Positions 37,633-46,123 of a DNA stretch of 64,000 nucleotides are shown in pieces. Position 1 is the first letter of the stretch. Every line of letters begins with the position of its first letter. A model generated the notes under the pieces. The model was not told the DNA's origin. It searched no databases and worked only from the letters and a program-made list of their open reading frames with translations. The position numbers and the translations under genes are program-made. Origin of the DNA: Humitalea sp050632385 (GTDB lineage Bacteria; Pseudomonadota; Alphaproteobacteria; Acetobacterales; Acetobacteraceae); contig NZ_CP192599.1 of assembly GCF_050632385.1 (NCBI RefSeq), positions 4,030,001 through 4,094,000 on the forward strand. The letters run 5' to 3'.

Positions 37633-38798
37633 GCGCGCACCCCATATTGTTCAAGGAAGGAGTCACGCACCGTGATGCCCAGCCCCGGCCGGTCCGGAAT
37701 TGCGACATGCCCGTCCACGACAGGGAAATCCTCCTCGATCAAATCATGCAGCATCGGGTTGTGACCCAGCGAATATTCCAGGATGAACCCCGCACTCTGC
37801 GTCGCGGCCAGATGCATCCCCGCGGCAAAGGCCGGCGCCCCCGACCACAGATGCGGCGCCAGGCGCAGGTTGAACGCCGAACACAGCGCCGAAATCCGCA
37901 ACCCCTCGGTCAGCCCGCCCGCGATCGCCAGATCCGGTTGCAGCACATCGGCCGCGCGCAGTTCCGCGATCTCGCGAAAATCATGCCGGGTGAATTCGCT
38001 TTCGCCCGTGCTGATCGGCACGGTCGAACAGCGCCGCACCTCCGCCAACCCCTGCTTGTCGTCGCTGCTGACCGGTTCCTCGAACCAGAACAGATCCTCA
38101 TCCTCGACCATGCGGCAGAAGGCGCGGGCTTCCGCGACGGTCCAGGTGCCATGCGCATCGGCCATCAGCTTGATGTCCGGTCCCAGCGTCTTCCTGGCCG
38201 CACGAACCCGCGCCGCGGATCGCGCCGGCGATCCATCCATCACCCCCACCCGCATTTTTACCGCGCGGAAGCCCGCCTTGTCGCAATACCCCTGCAGCTG
38301 CGCGCCGATAGTCCCCGCATCCGCCCAGCCGCCCGAGGCATAGGCCGGCATCCGTTCCACCCGGCGCCCGCCCAACAGCCGCCACACCGGCACGCCCAGC
38401 GACTTGCCCAGGATGTCCCACAGCGCGACATCCACCCCCGCGATGGCGGCGATCGACAGGCCACGCCGCCCCAGTTGCGGCAGGCCGTGTCCATTGGCGA
38501 TGGCAAACCCCTCACGCGGGGTATTGTACATCGTGTCCCACAGCCGCGAGATATCGCGCGGGTCCTGCCCCATCAGCAGCGGCGCGTAGTCATCATTGAT
38601 GATCGCCGCCAAGCCGGCACAGGCCGCCGCACTGCCGACTCCCGCCTTGGCCTCGCCCCATCCTGTCAGGCCGGCATCGCTGTCGATCCGCACGATGACG
38701 GAATCAAAGGTGGTGACGCGGCCGAAATCGCTGGTGTGCTGCCGTTCATACGGGATCGGCACGCGGCACCAGGTGGCGCGGACATGGGTGATCTTCAT
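37629..38798 (-). CDS. Mandelate racemase/muconate lactonizing family enzyme (2)
   Basis: 389 residues. Metal ligands MADAHGTW (Asp), FEEPVSS (Glu), STGESEF (Glu); the K-x-K motif reads VKMRVG, and HLWSG supplies the His region. It shares the operon with two other paralogs and a hydroxyacid dehydrogenase, overlapping both neighbours by four bases. The three paralogs differ clearly from each other, so they are probably not recent duplicates but enzymes for different steps or substrates. Confidence 0.9.
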   Translation of the reverse strand: MKITHVRATWCRVPIPYERQHTSDFGRVTTFDSVIVRIDSDAGLTGWGEAKAGVGSAAACAGLAAIINDDYAPLLMGQDPRDISRLWDTMYNTPREGFAIANGHGLPQLGRRGLSIAAIAGVDVALWDILGKSLGVPVWRLLGGRRVERMPAYASGGWADAGTIGAQLQGYCDKAGFRAVKMRVGVMDGSPARSAARVRAARKTLGPDIKLMADAHGTWTVAEARAFCRMVEDEDLFWFEEPVSSDDKQGLAEVRRCSTVPISTGESEFTRHDFREIAELRAADVLQPDLAIAGGLTEGLRISALCSAFNLRLAPHLWSGAPAFAAGMHLAATQSAGFILEYSLGHNPMLHDLIEEDFPVVDGHVAIPDRPGLGITVRDSFLEQYGVRA

Positions 38799-39778
38799 GG
38801 ACCTGCGGCCTCCAGCGCCTGGCGTCGCGTTCGCGATGCGTCCCAGGCCTCGGGGTTGGCGAAATTTTTGGGCCGCTCGCCGGCCAGGATACGGATGGTG
38901 TCCTCGGCGGCCCCAGTGCTCATGCGCACCACGGCCTCCTGGCTCAGCCCCGCAGCATGCGGCGTCAGCAGCACATTCGGCAGCGAACGCAACGGGTGGT
39001 CGGCGGCCAAAGGCTGCACATCAAACACATCCAGCGCGGCGCCGCCGATACGGCCTTCGCGCAGCGCCGCCAGCAGCGCATCGCCATCGATCACCGGCCC
39101 GCGCGCGACATTCAATATCCACGCCTTCGGCTTCATCCGGGCAATCCGCGCGGCCGATGCCAGGCCTCGGGTTTCCTCGGTCAAGGGACAGGCCAGGACG
39201 ATGAAATCGCTCTCGGCAAACAGCGGGTCCAGCGCCGCATAGGCGACCTCCGGCGGCAGCGATGCGCGGTCGCGCCGATACCCCAGCACGCGCATGTGGA
39301 ACCCATGCTTCGCGATCTCGGCAAGCCGCGTCCCGATGGCACCGACACCCACGATGCCAAGTGTGCGCCCACGCAATTCGCTGGCCGTGGCGGTACGTGC
39401 GCGGGAAGACTCCCAGCCGTCGGTCAGCAGCGCCGCATGCATCGCCTCCGCATGGCGCAGGATCGCCAGCATCTGCGCGATCGCAAACTCCGCCACGGAA
39501 TCCGCATTCGCCCCCGGCACATTGGCGACCAGGATGCCATGCGCGGTGCAATCCCCCACCGGGATCATGTCCAGCCCCACGCCCTGGCGGATCGCCCCCC
39601 GCAAACGCGGCGCCCGCGCGGCAAGGTCGTCCGGCAGCTTGCGCCGTACCACCACGGCATCGGCTTTCTTCAACAGCGTATCCAACCCATCGGCGCCGGG
39701 CAGTTGCACGTCATGGCCCGCGGCGCGCAACAAGGCCTCGCCGGCCGGATCGATGGGATCGGTCAGGGCAACCAGCAT
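38795..39778 (-). CDS. D-2-hydroxyacid dehydrogenase
   Basis: 327 residues. VGVGAIGTRLAEI is the nucleotide-binding motif, NVARGPVIDGDAL the substrate-binding Arg region, and ALDVFDVQPL and TPHAAGLS carry the catalytic Glu (Asp-Val-Phe context) and His. It is only loosely like the other dehydrogenase in the window (24226). The ATG at 39778 follows the upstream gene's stop by two bases; a GTG six bases earlier overlaps that stop. It is placed between enolase-superfamily genes and could reduce a 2-oxoacid made by one of them. Confidence 0.9.
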   Translation of the reverse strand: MLVALTDPIDPAGEALLRAAGHDVQLPGADGLDTLLKKADAVVVRRKLPDDLAARAPRLRGAIRQGVGLDMIPVGDCTAHGILVANVPGANADSVAEFAIAQMLAILRHAEAMHAALLTDGWESSRARTATASELRGRTLGIVGVGAIGTRLAEIAKHGFHMRVLGYRRDRASLPPEVAYAALDPLFAESDFIVLACPLTEETRGLASAARIARMKPKAWILNVARGPVIDGDALLAALREGRIGGAALDVFDVQPLAADHPLRSLPNVLLTPHAAGLSQEAVVRMSTGAAEDTIRILAGERPKNFANPEAWDASRTRRQALEAAGP

Positions 39779-39780
39779 CG

Positions 39781-40920
39781 TCACGCCACCTTGTATTGCG
39801 TCAGCACGGCGCGATCGACCTCGATCCCCAGGCCCGGCCCATCCGGCACGCGCACGATTCCCCTGTTCTGCACAATCGGATTCTGGGCCAGATGGTCGCG
39901 CAGGGGGTTTGGCGTCTGCTCGAATTCCAGCATCGGCGGCATGGGGCGGAAGGCCGGCGGCGTATCCGGCAAGGCAGCCAAAAACTGCACCGTCGCGGCC
40001 AGCCCGATCGCCGAGCCCCAGGCATGCGGCACGCATTCGACCCCATGCGCGGATGCCATGGCCGCGATCTTCCGGCATTCGCTGATGCCGCCCGCGGCAC
40101 AGACATCCGGCTGCACGATATCCATCGCCTTGCGCGCGATCACGTCGCGGAAACCCCAGCGGGTAAAGTCATTCTCACCACCGGCCACGGCCATATCCAG
40201 CGCGCGTGTCACTTCGATATAGCCCTCGTGATCCTCCGGGCTGATCGGTTCCTCGAACCACAACAGGTCCAGCGGTTCCATCGCGCGACCCAGCCGGATC
40301 GCCTGCGGCACGGTAAAACAGTGATTGGCATCCACGGCGAGTTTCACATCCGGCCCAATCGCCTCGCGCACCGCCGCCACGCGCCGAAGATCGAGTTTCG
40401 GGTCCCCCAGCCCGATCTTCATCTTGATCGCGCGAAACCCTTGCTCGACGTATTTCTCCGCCTCCTCGACCGCTTCCTCCACCAACCGGTCCATGTCGAT
40501 GAAATACAGGCCCGTCGCATAGGCCGTGACTTCCGTCCGATGCGCGCCGCCGATCAGCTTGTGGATCGGCTTCTTCACCGCACGTCCGATGATGTCCCAC
40601 AATGCGATGTCGATGCCCGACAGCGCCGCGATGGTCATGCCGGTCAGGCCGTAATCCTTGATGCGGTTGTACAGGTCTTCCCACACCACCTCGACATCGA
40701 AGGGATCGCGGCCGATCACGCGGTTGCGATACTGCGTCTCGATGATCGTCTTGTTCACCGCCGCCGGGCCATAGCATTCGCCCCAGCCGGTGATGCCCTC
40801 ATCGGTCAGGATCTCGACGATGCAGGACGCGCGCGTGGTGTAGAGCCAGCCGCGCGCGGAGGTGAAGGGCTGCTCCACCTTCGACTGCAACACATGGCAG
40901 ATGACGTCAGTGACTTTCAT
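39781..40920 (-). CDS. Mandelate racemase/muconate lactonizing family enzyme (3), Gci-like
   Basis: 379 residues. K-x-K motif IKMKIGLG, metal ligands AVDANHCF (Asp), FEEPISP (Glu), AGGENDF (Glu), and a C-terminal VPHAWGSAIG His region. The N-terminal GWGECYGPA, the ALSGIDIALWDI region and the C-terminal PDGPGLGIEVDR resemble D-galactarolactone cycloisomerase-type proteins. That activity is a guess from family resemblance only. It follows the GntR regulator by 31 bases and is the first enzyme of the operon. Confidence 0.9.
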   Translation of the reverse strand: MKVTDVICHVLQSKVEQPFTSARGWLYTTRASCIVEILTDEGITGWGECYGPAAVNKTIIETQYRNRVIGRDPFDVEVVWEDLYNRIKDYGLTGMTIAALSGIDIALWDIIGRAVKKPIHKLIGGAHRTEVTAYATGLYFIDMDRLVEEAVEEAEKYVEQGFRAIKMKIGLGDPKLDLRRVAAVREAIGPDVKLAVDANHCFTVPQAIRLGRAMEPLDLLWFEEPISPEDHEGYIEVTRALDMAVAGGENDFTRWGFRDVIARKAMDIVQPDVCAAGGISECRKIAAMASAHGVECVPHAWGSAIGLAATVQFLAALPDTPPAFRPMPPMLEFEQTPNPLRDHLAQNPIVQNRGIVRVPDGPGLGIEVDRAVLTQYKVA

Positions 40921-40951
40921 TTTTCTTTGCTTTCCCCCCAGGCGAAAAAAC

Positions 40952-41671
40952 TCACTCCTCGCGCGGTCGTCGCTTCAGCAATTCCAGCCAATAGCCCTCG
41001 ACCCCGCGCAAATGCCCACCCATCGCGGCCTCAGCCCGGTCAGGGTCCCCCGCCGCCACGGCATCGCGCATCGCGACATGCTGCGCCTGCGACAGCGGCG
41101 CGCGCGTGCCATCGGCGAAATAGGCGCGGCGCCGGTTGCGCGACATCAGGTAGAAGGCGTTGACCACGCGCAGGAACACATGGTTCCCCGTCGCCTCGAC
41201 CATCGCCAGGTGAAACGCCGCGTCATTGTCGGCCAGGTTTTTGCCGGCCGCGATCGCCGCCTCGCCCTCGGCCAGGATCGCGTCGATGCGGGCGATGTCA
41301 TCCTCGTGCCGGCGTTCCGCGGCCAGGCGCACGGCCTGCATCTCCATGATGCGGCGCAGTTCCACGACCTCGCGCACCTCCGCCTCGGCCAGCGGCACGC
41401 CCAATTCGGCCTGCAAGACCATCGCCTCGATCGACCCCTGCCGCGCCACGGCACAGAGGTAGATGCCCGAATTCGGCCGGCGTTCGACGATCCGCAACGC
41501 CTCCAGCACCGCCAGCGCCTCCCGCACCGCGCCCCGACCCACGCCGAACCGCTCGGCCAATTCGCGTTCGGACGGCAGACGGTCCCCCGCCTCCAACCGC
41601 CGATGCACGATGAAGGGCAGCAACCGGCCGATCAGATGGGTCGAGTTTTGACTTGGCGCCGAACTGGTCAT
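40952..41671 (-). CDS. GntR-family (FadR/FCD subfamily) transcriptional regulator
   Basis: 239 residues. The winged-helix HTH spans about residues 12-70 (PSERELAERFGVGRGAVREAL), and an FCD ligand-binding domain (EVVELRRIMEMQAV, AFHLAMVEATGN, HVAMRDAVAAGD) covers about 85-220. Metal- and acid-binding His/Asp residues of the FCD pocket are present (Asp/His in NDAAFHLAM, H in QHVAM). It is the first gene of the operon; two operator-like palindromes lie over its start codon. Expected effector: a metabolite of the operon (acid). Confidence 0.92.
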   Translation of the reverse strand: MTSSAPSQNSTHLIGRLLPFIVHRRLEAGDRLPSERELAERFGVGRGAVREALAVLEALRIVERRPNSGIYLCAVARQGSIEAMVLQAELGVPLAEAEVREVVELRRIMEMQAVRLAAERRHEDDIARIDAILAEGEAAIAAGKNLADNDAAFHLAMVEATGNHVFLRVVNAFYLMSRNRRRAYFADGTRAPLSQAQHVAMRDAVAAGDPDRAEAAMGGHLRGVEGYWLELLKRRPREE

Positions 41672-41690
41672 ACCAGATTGGTAATACCAA
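41664..41690. promoter_or_regulatory. Twin GntR/FCD operators over the regulator's start codon
   Basis: CTGGT-CAT-ACCAG (41664-41676) and TTGGT-AAT-ACCAA (41678-41690) are perfect 5-bp inverted repeats with 3-base spacers, centred 14 bp apart. The form TGGT-N3-ACCA is the pattern bound by FadR-subfamily GntR proteins. The CAT of the first spacer is the reverse complement of the gene's own ATG, so bound repressor would cover its start. The divergent NIPSNAP gene starts 41 bases away. Confidence 0.7.
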
Positions 41691-41730
41691 CCCAACGGCC
41701 CTGGCAAGGGCCATCAAGGAAGACGTCACG

Positions 41731-42054
41731 ATGATCGTCGAACAACGCACCTACACGCTGCACGCCGGCAAGGTGGGCGCCTACCTCAAGCTCTACGAGG
41801 CGGAGGGCATCGCCATCCAGAAACCCATCCTGGGGCGCCTGGTCGGGTATTACTCGACCGAATTCGGCCCGCTGAACCAGGTCATCCACATGTGGGCCTA
41901 TGAAAGCCTGGCCGAGCGCACCGAACGCCGTGCGCGGCTGATGGCCGATGCCGGATGGCAGGGCTACATCGCCAAGGTCCAGCCGCTTGTGCTGACGCAG
42001 GAGAACAAGCTGCTGCTCCCCGCGCCCTTCATGACGCTCGCCTGGGCGCCGTAG
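41731..42054 (+). CDS. NIPSNAP family protein
   Basis: 107 residues: VEQRTYTLHAGKVGAYLKLY, VGYYSTEFGPLNQVIHMWAY and RARLMADAGW are the family pattern. AAGGAAG precedes the ATG at 41731. It is divergent from the GntR operon and lies within reach of its operators, so it may be part of the regulon. It has no signal peptide. Role unknown, possibly a small isomerase or accessory binding domain. Confidence 0.85.
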   Translation: MIVEQRTYTLHAGKVGAYLKLYEAEGIAIQKPILGRLVGYYSTEFGPLNQVIHMWAYESLAERTERRARLMADAGWQGYIAKVQPLVLTQENKLLLPAPFMTLAWAP

Positions 42055-42060
42055 ACGGGT

Positions 42061-43551
42061 CTACTCCACCCGCCGCTGCGGGTTGCGCCAGGCCAGCACG
42101 GCCGCGATCGCGGCATAACTGCCGATCGCGGCCAGCGCCACGCGAAAGGCGCTGGCCAGGTCCACCCGCGCCACCGCCAGCGCCTGCTCGCTCAGGGTCG
42201 CGGCCCCGGCCGGTCCCGATTCCAACAGGGTCACCACCGCCGCCATCCCGCCCGGCCCCGCGATCAGCGCCGCCGCCGCGAACAGGATCGTGCCCGTCAA
42301 CGCTGCCCCCACCGCCGCCCCCAGCGACCGCGCCAGCGCGACCGACGACGCGGCGGCCCCCAGTTGCGCGCCCCCAGCCGCCATCTGCACCGTGGTCTGC
42401 ACCGCAGGCATCACCGTCCCCAGCATCGGCGACAAGACCGCGAACCAGACCGGCAACCAATTCGTCGGCACCACCGGCAGCGCCACCGCCAAGCCGAACA
42501 GCCCCAGCGCGAAGCACGACATCCCGACACTCGGCAGGGTCATCAACCCGCCCGTCCGGCTCATGATCCGCCCCGCGATCAGCGCGCCCACCGCGATGCC
42601 GCCGGTCATCGGCAACAGGATCAAGCCCGATTCCGCCGGCGTCGCCCCCCGGACCACCTGCAAGTAAAACGGCAGGAAGGCGATCAGCGAGATCATCGTC
42701 GCCCCGTGGCACAGCGCCAGCCCATCGGCCATCCAGACCGCCGGCTTGCGCAGCAGCGCGATCGGCAGCAGCGGCGCTGTGACGCGGGCTTCCCATTTCA
42801 GCAGCAGCCAGACCAGCACCACCGACAGCGGCAGCAGCACCGCCGCGGTGATCAAATGCGACGATGTCGGATGCCGCAGCGATTCCAGCCCCAGCAGCGC
42901 CGCCGGCGCCGCCACGGCAAACATCGCCACCCCCGGCAGATCCAGCACCGCGCCAAACCGCCCGCCCGGCGCCCGCCCCTTTTCCAGCCGCAAGGCCAGC
43001 AGCACCGCCAGCACGCCCAGCGGCAGGTTGACCAGGAACACCGACCGCCAGCCGAAATTCTCCGCCAGCAACCCACCCAGCAACGGCCCGATGGTCGAGG
43101 CACAGAGGAAGATCGCCGCCAGATAACCCTGGAACCGCCCCCGCTGGCGCGGCGGAATCGTCTCCCCGATCAGCGCCTGCGACAGGGTCATCAACCCGCC
43201 GCCGCCAAACCCCTGGATCGCGCGCGCGGCCGACAACGTCTCGATGCTCTGGGCAAAGGCGCAGAGCACGCTGCCGACCAGCAGCATCGCCAGCGCCCCC
43301 AGCAGCATCCGCCGCCGCCCATAGGCATCGCCCAGCCGCCCATAGATGGGCGCCGAGACGCTGGTCGCGATCAGGAAGGAGACAACGACCCAGGGGACAC
43401 GCTCCACCTGGCCCAGATCGGCCGCGATGGCCGGCAATGCGGTCGCCACGATGGTCTGGTCCACCGCGGCCAGGAACATCGGCACGGCGATGGAGGGAAA
43501 CAGGCGGAAAAAGACAGCGCGCGGAACCTGGTCGCCGCCGCCCTCCGCCAC
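42061..43551 (-). CDS. MFS transporter, DHA2 (EmrB/QacA) type
   Basis: 496 residues and about 14 hydrophobic helices, the DHA2 number. AAVDQTIVATALPAI in TM1 is the family's motif D1, with SAPIYGRLGDAYGRRRM (motif A) and AARAIQGFGGGGLMTLSQAL (motif C region). The predicted start is a GTG at 43551 with no clear ribosome site; no upstream ATG is in frame. It is on the same strand as the SUF operon but 112 bases after sufA, so it could be read through or have its own promoter. Likely a proton-driven exporter of a drug or metabolite. Confidence 0.88.
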   Translation of the reverse strand: MAEGGGDQVPRAVFFRLFPSIAVPMFLAAVDQTIVATALPAIAADLGQVERVPWVVVSFLIATSVSAPIYGRLGDAYGRRRMLLGALAMLLVGSVLCAFAQSIETLSAARAIQGFGGGGLMTLSQALIGETIPPRQRGRFQGYLAAIFLCASTIGPLLGGLLAENFGWRSVFLVNLPLGVLAVLLALRLEKGRAPGGRFGAVLDLPGVAMFAVAAPAALLGLESLRHPTSSHLITAAVLLPLSVVLVWLLLKWEARVTAPLLPIALLRKPAVWMADGLALCHGATMISLIAFLPFYLQVVRGATPAESGLILLPMTGGIAVGALIAGRIMSRTGGLMTLPSVGMSCFALGLFGLAVALPVVPTNWLPVWFAVLSPMLGTVMPAVQTTVQMAAGGAQLGAAASSVALARSLGAAVGAALTGTILFAAAALIAGPGGMAAVVTLLESGPAGAATLSEQALAVARVDLASAFRVALAAIGSYAAIAAVLAWRNPQRRVE

Positions 43552-43663
43552 GCGGGCTACGCCACGACCGAGGGGATGCTGGAACCGAGCGTCATTGGAC
43601 TTTCCCCTATCGCGTCGCCGGCAAGTCTGTCGCGCGGCCAGTGGGGTCCGTCAACCGCGGGGG

Positions 43664-44032
43664 TCAGACGTGGAAACTCTCCCCGCAACCGCACCGCCCC
43701 TTCTCGTTCGGATTGATGAAGGTGAAGCCGGCGCTCATCGCCTTGACCTCATAATCCATCACCGTCCCGATCAGGAACAGGGTCGCCTTGCGGTCCACCA
43801 GGATAGTCAGCCCCTGGTCGGTCACCGTCTCATCCCCCGCACCGGGCGCATCGACCCAGTTCAGGTCGTAGGACATGCCCGAACAGCCCTTGGTCTTGAC
43901 CGCGATGCGCAGCAACTGCCCGCCCTCGGCCTTGTCATACAGCGCGCGCAGCCGTTCGGCGGCGGCATCGCTGATCCGCATCAGGGGCGGCAGCGGGCGG
44001 CGGGCGCGGGTTTCGGTGGTGGTGGTGCTCAT
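43664..44032 (-). CDS. sufA: A-type Fe-S carrier (SufA/IscA family)
   Basis: 122 residues. The three conserved cysteines, C50 in KGCSGMSY and C114/C116 in GRCGCGESF, form the Fe-S carrier site. The N-terminal ~16 residues are a basic extension. It is the last gene of the SUF operon, 15 bases after sufT. It probably carries 2Fe-2S or 4Fe-4S clusters to targets. Confidence 0.93.
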   Translation of the reverse strand: MSTTTTETRARRPLPPLMRISDAAAERLRALYDKAEGGQLLRIAVKTKGCSGMSYDLNWVDAPGAGDETVTDQGLTILVDRKATLFLIGTVMDYEVKAMSAGFTFINPNEKGRCGCGESFHV

Positions 44033-44047
44033 CGTGCGAAACCCCCC

Positions 44048-44416
44048 TCAGAACATGTTGAGCGCGAGGCGCGCGTCTTCGCTCATCCGCGTCGCATCCC
44101 AGGGCGGATCCCAGACGACCTCGACCGTCACATCGGTCACGCCCGGCACCATCCGCACCGATTCCTCGACCATCTGCGGCAATTCCTGCGCCGAGGGGCA
44201 GGAGGGCGTGGTCAAGGTCATCTCCACCTTCACCTTCCCGTCGTCGCCGATCTCGACCGCATACACCAGGCCGAGTTCATAGATATCGACCGGGATCTCC
44301 GGGTCGAAAACGGTCTTGATCATGTCGATCACCGCGACTTCCGGCACGCGCGGCAGGGCCTCGCCTTCCGGTGTCCAGGTCGCGTGCACTGGGGCCGTCA
44401 CGGGGTTCTCACTCAC
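44048..44416 (-). CDS. sufT: SUF-associated DUF59/MIP18 protein SufT
   Basis: 122 residues starting at a GTG that overlaps the end of sufU by eight bases. VFDPEIPVDIYELGLVY and TLTTPSCPSAQELP are the MIP18/SufT signature, the Cys being conserved and important in Fe-S maturation roles. SufT is often found in SUF operons and helps maturate Fe-S proteins under high demand. The gene is in line with the operon. Confidence 0.92.
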   Translation of the reverse strand: MSENPVTAPVHATWTPEGEALPRVPEVAVIDMIKTVFDPEIPVDIYELGLVYAVEIGDDGKVKVEMTLTTPSCPSAQELPQMVEESVRMVPGVTDVTVEVVWDPPWDATRMSEDARLALNMF

Positions 44417-44876
44417 TGCGTGCCTCCTCGGCGCTGCCGTCGAGCGCGTTGTTCAGCGTATGCCAGGCCAGGGTCGCGCATTTCACCCGCGACGGGAATT
44501 CATGCACGCCGGACAGCGGCGACAACCGTTCCATGTCATCGGCCAGCGCCGGATCGCAATGGGGGCAGGCGCCGGTCATCGCCAATTCGCGAAACGCCGC
44601 CCCCAGCGCCCGCGCCTGGTCGGGCGTCTTGTCGCGCACGGTTTCCGTCATCAGGCTGGCGCTGGCCACGCTGATCGCGCAGCCCCGCCCCTGGAAGGCA
44701 GCATCGGCGATGCGCCCGTCCTCGCCCAGAGCCAGGAACAGCTCCATACGGTCACCGCACAGGGGGTTGTCGCCCTTGGCGTGACGCGTCGCGTTCTCCA
44801 GCCTGCGAAAATTCCGCGGGCGGCGACCGTGGTCGAGGATGACCTCCTGGTAGAGGTCGCGCAGGTCATCGAACAT
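44409..44876 (-). CDS. sufU: SufU sulfur-transfer / scaffold protein
   Basis: 155 residues. The three ligand cysteines C40 (NPLCGDR), C66 (GRGCAIS) and C133 (VKCATLAW) are in place, as is Asp42 after Cys40. SufU receives sulfur from SufS in Zn-dependent exchange and delivers it to SufBCD. It starts one base into the SufS stop (TGATG) and overlaps sufT by eight bases. Confidence 0.93.
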   Translation of the reverse strand: MFDDLRDLYQEVILDHGRRPRNFRRLENATRHAKGDNPLCGDRMELFLALGEDGRIADAAFQGRGCAISVASASLMTETVRDKTPDQARALGAAFRELAMTGACPHCDPALADDMERLSPLSGVHEFPSRVKCATLAWHTLNNALDGSAEEARSE

Positions 44877-46123
44877 CAGGCAAAAAACTTTCGGGCATGA
44901 CCCAGGGCCTCGGCCAGAAAGTCGATTTCGGCCAAGGTCGTGTACATGCCAAAGGAGGCGCGGCAGGACCCATCCACCCCAAGTCGTGCGTGCAACGGCT
45001 CCGCGCAATGGCGCCCCGCGCGTACCGCGATCCCGGCGCGATCCAGCAATGTGGACAGGTCATGCGGATGCGCACCCTCCAGCGTGAAGGCGAAGACGCC
45101 CCCCCTGTCCTGCGCCCGCCCCAGGATCGACAACCCCGGCACCGCCGACAGCACCGCCATGGCATGGTCGGTCAGGATGCGCTCATGCGCCTCGATCGCG
45201 TCGAAGCCGATGGCGTTCACGTAGTCGATGGCGGCATGCAAGCCCACCGCCTCGATGATCGCGGGGGTCCCCGCCTCATGCTTGGCCGGCACCGGCGCCC
45301 ATGTGGATTTTTCAAGCGTGACCTCGGCGATCATATCGCCCCCGCCATAGAGCGGCGGCATCGCCTCCAGCAGCCCAAGCCGCCCCCACAAGACGCCGAT
45401 CCCGGTGGGGCCATACAGCTTGTGCCCGGTGAAAACATAGAAATCGCAGCCGATGGCCTGCACATCCTGCCGCCGGTGCACGGCCGCCTGGCTGCCATCC
45501 AGCAGCACCTTGGCACCCTTCGCATGCGCCAGCGCCACCACCCGCTCGGCCGGCACCACGGTGCCCAGCACGTTGGACATATGGGTGACGGCGACCAGCC
45601 CCACCCGCCCATCGGCCAGCAATTCCTCCAGATGGCCCAGGTCCAACTCGCCCGCATCGGTGATGCGGCAGACGCGCAATTCGATCCCGCGCCCCGCATC
45701 CCGCAGCATCTGCCAGGGCACCAGGTTGGCGTGGTGCTCCATCTCCGACACCACCACCGCCTGGCCCGGCGTCATCACGCCACGCCCATACCCATGGGCG
45801 ACCATGTTGATCGCCTCGGTGCTGTTGCGGGTGAAGACGATCTCCCGGCTATCCGCGGCATTGATGAATTTTTGCACGGCCACCCGCGCCGCCTCAAAAG
45901 CCTCCGTCGCCACTTCCGACAGGTTGTAGGCACCGCGATGCACATTGGCATAAGCGGTTTCCATGCAGCGCGTCATCGCCGCGATCACCTGCCGCGGCTT
46001 TTGCGCGCTGGCCCCGGAATCCAGGAACACCAGCGGCTTGCCGCGCGGCGAGCTGGTGCCGAGGATCGGGAAGTCGGCGCGGATGCGCGCGACGTCCAGG
46101 CCGGGGTGCAGCGCGCCGTCCAT
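44876..46123 (-). CDS. sufS: Cysteine desulfurase SufS
   Basis: 415 residues. PLP lysine in FTGHKLYGPTG, PLP-stabilising His and Asp (EMEHHAN, LLDGSQAAVH), and the active-site Cys373 in AGRHCAEPLH are present. Fold type I, group II desulfurase; it takes sulfur from cysteine and passes it to SufU. The ATG at 46123 overlaps the SufD stop (TGATG); an ATG at 46138 is a less likely alternative. Confidence 0.95.
   Translation of the reverse strand: MDGALHPGLDVARIRADFPILGTSSPRGKPLVFLDSGASAQKPRQVIAAMTRCMETAYANVHRGAYNLSEVATEAFEAARVAVQKFINAADSREIVFTRNSTEAINMVAHGYGRGVMTPGQAVVVSEMEHHANLVPWQMLRDAGRGIELRVCRITDAGELDLGHLEELLADGRVGLVAVTHMSNVLGTVVPAERVVALAHAKGAKVLLDGSQAAVHRRQDVQAIGCDFYVFTGHKLYGPTGIGVLWGRLGLLEAMPPLYGGGDMIAEVTLEKSTWAPVPAKHEAGTPAIIEAVGLHAAIDYVNAIGFDAIEAHERILTDHAMAVLSAVPGLSILGRAQDRGGVFAFTLEGAHPHDLSTLLDRAGIAVRAGRHCAEPLHARLGVDGSCRASFGMYTTLAEIDFLAEALGHARKFFA

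Noticed and set aside
42364..43716. A forward frame of about 450 codons opposite the DHA2 exporter
   Set aside because: Arg/Gln/Pro-rich low-complexity product; antisense to a clear 14-helix transporter.
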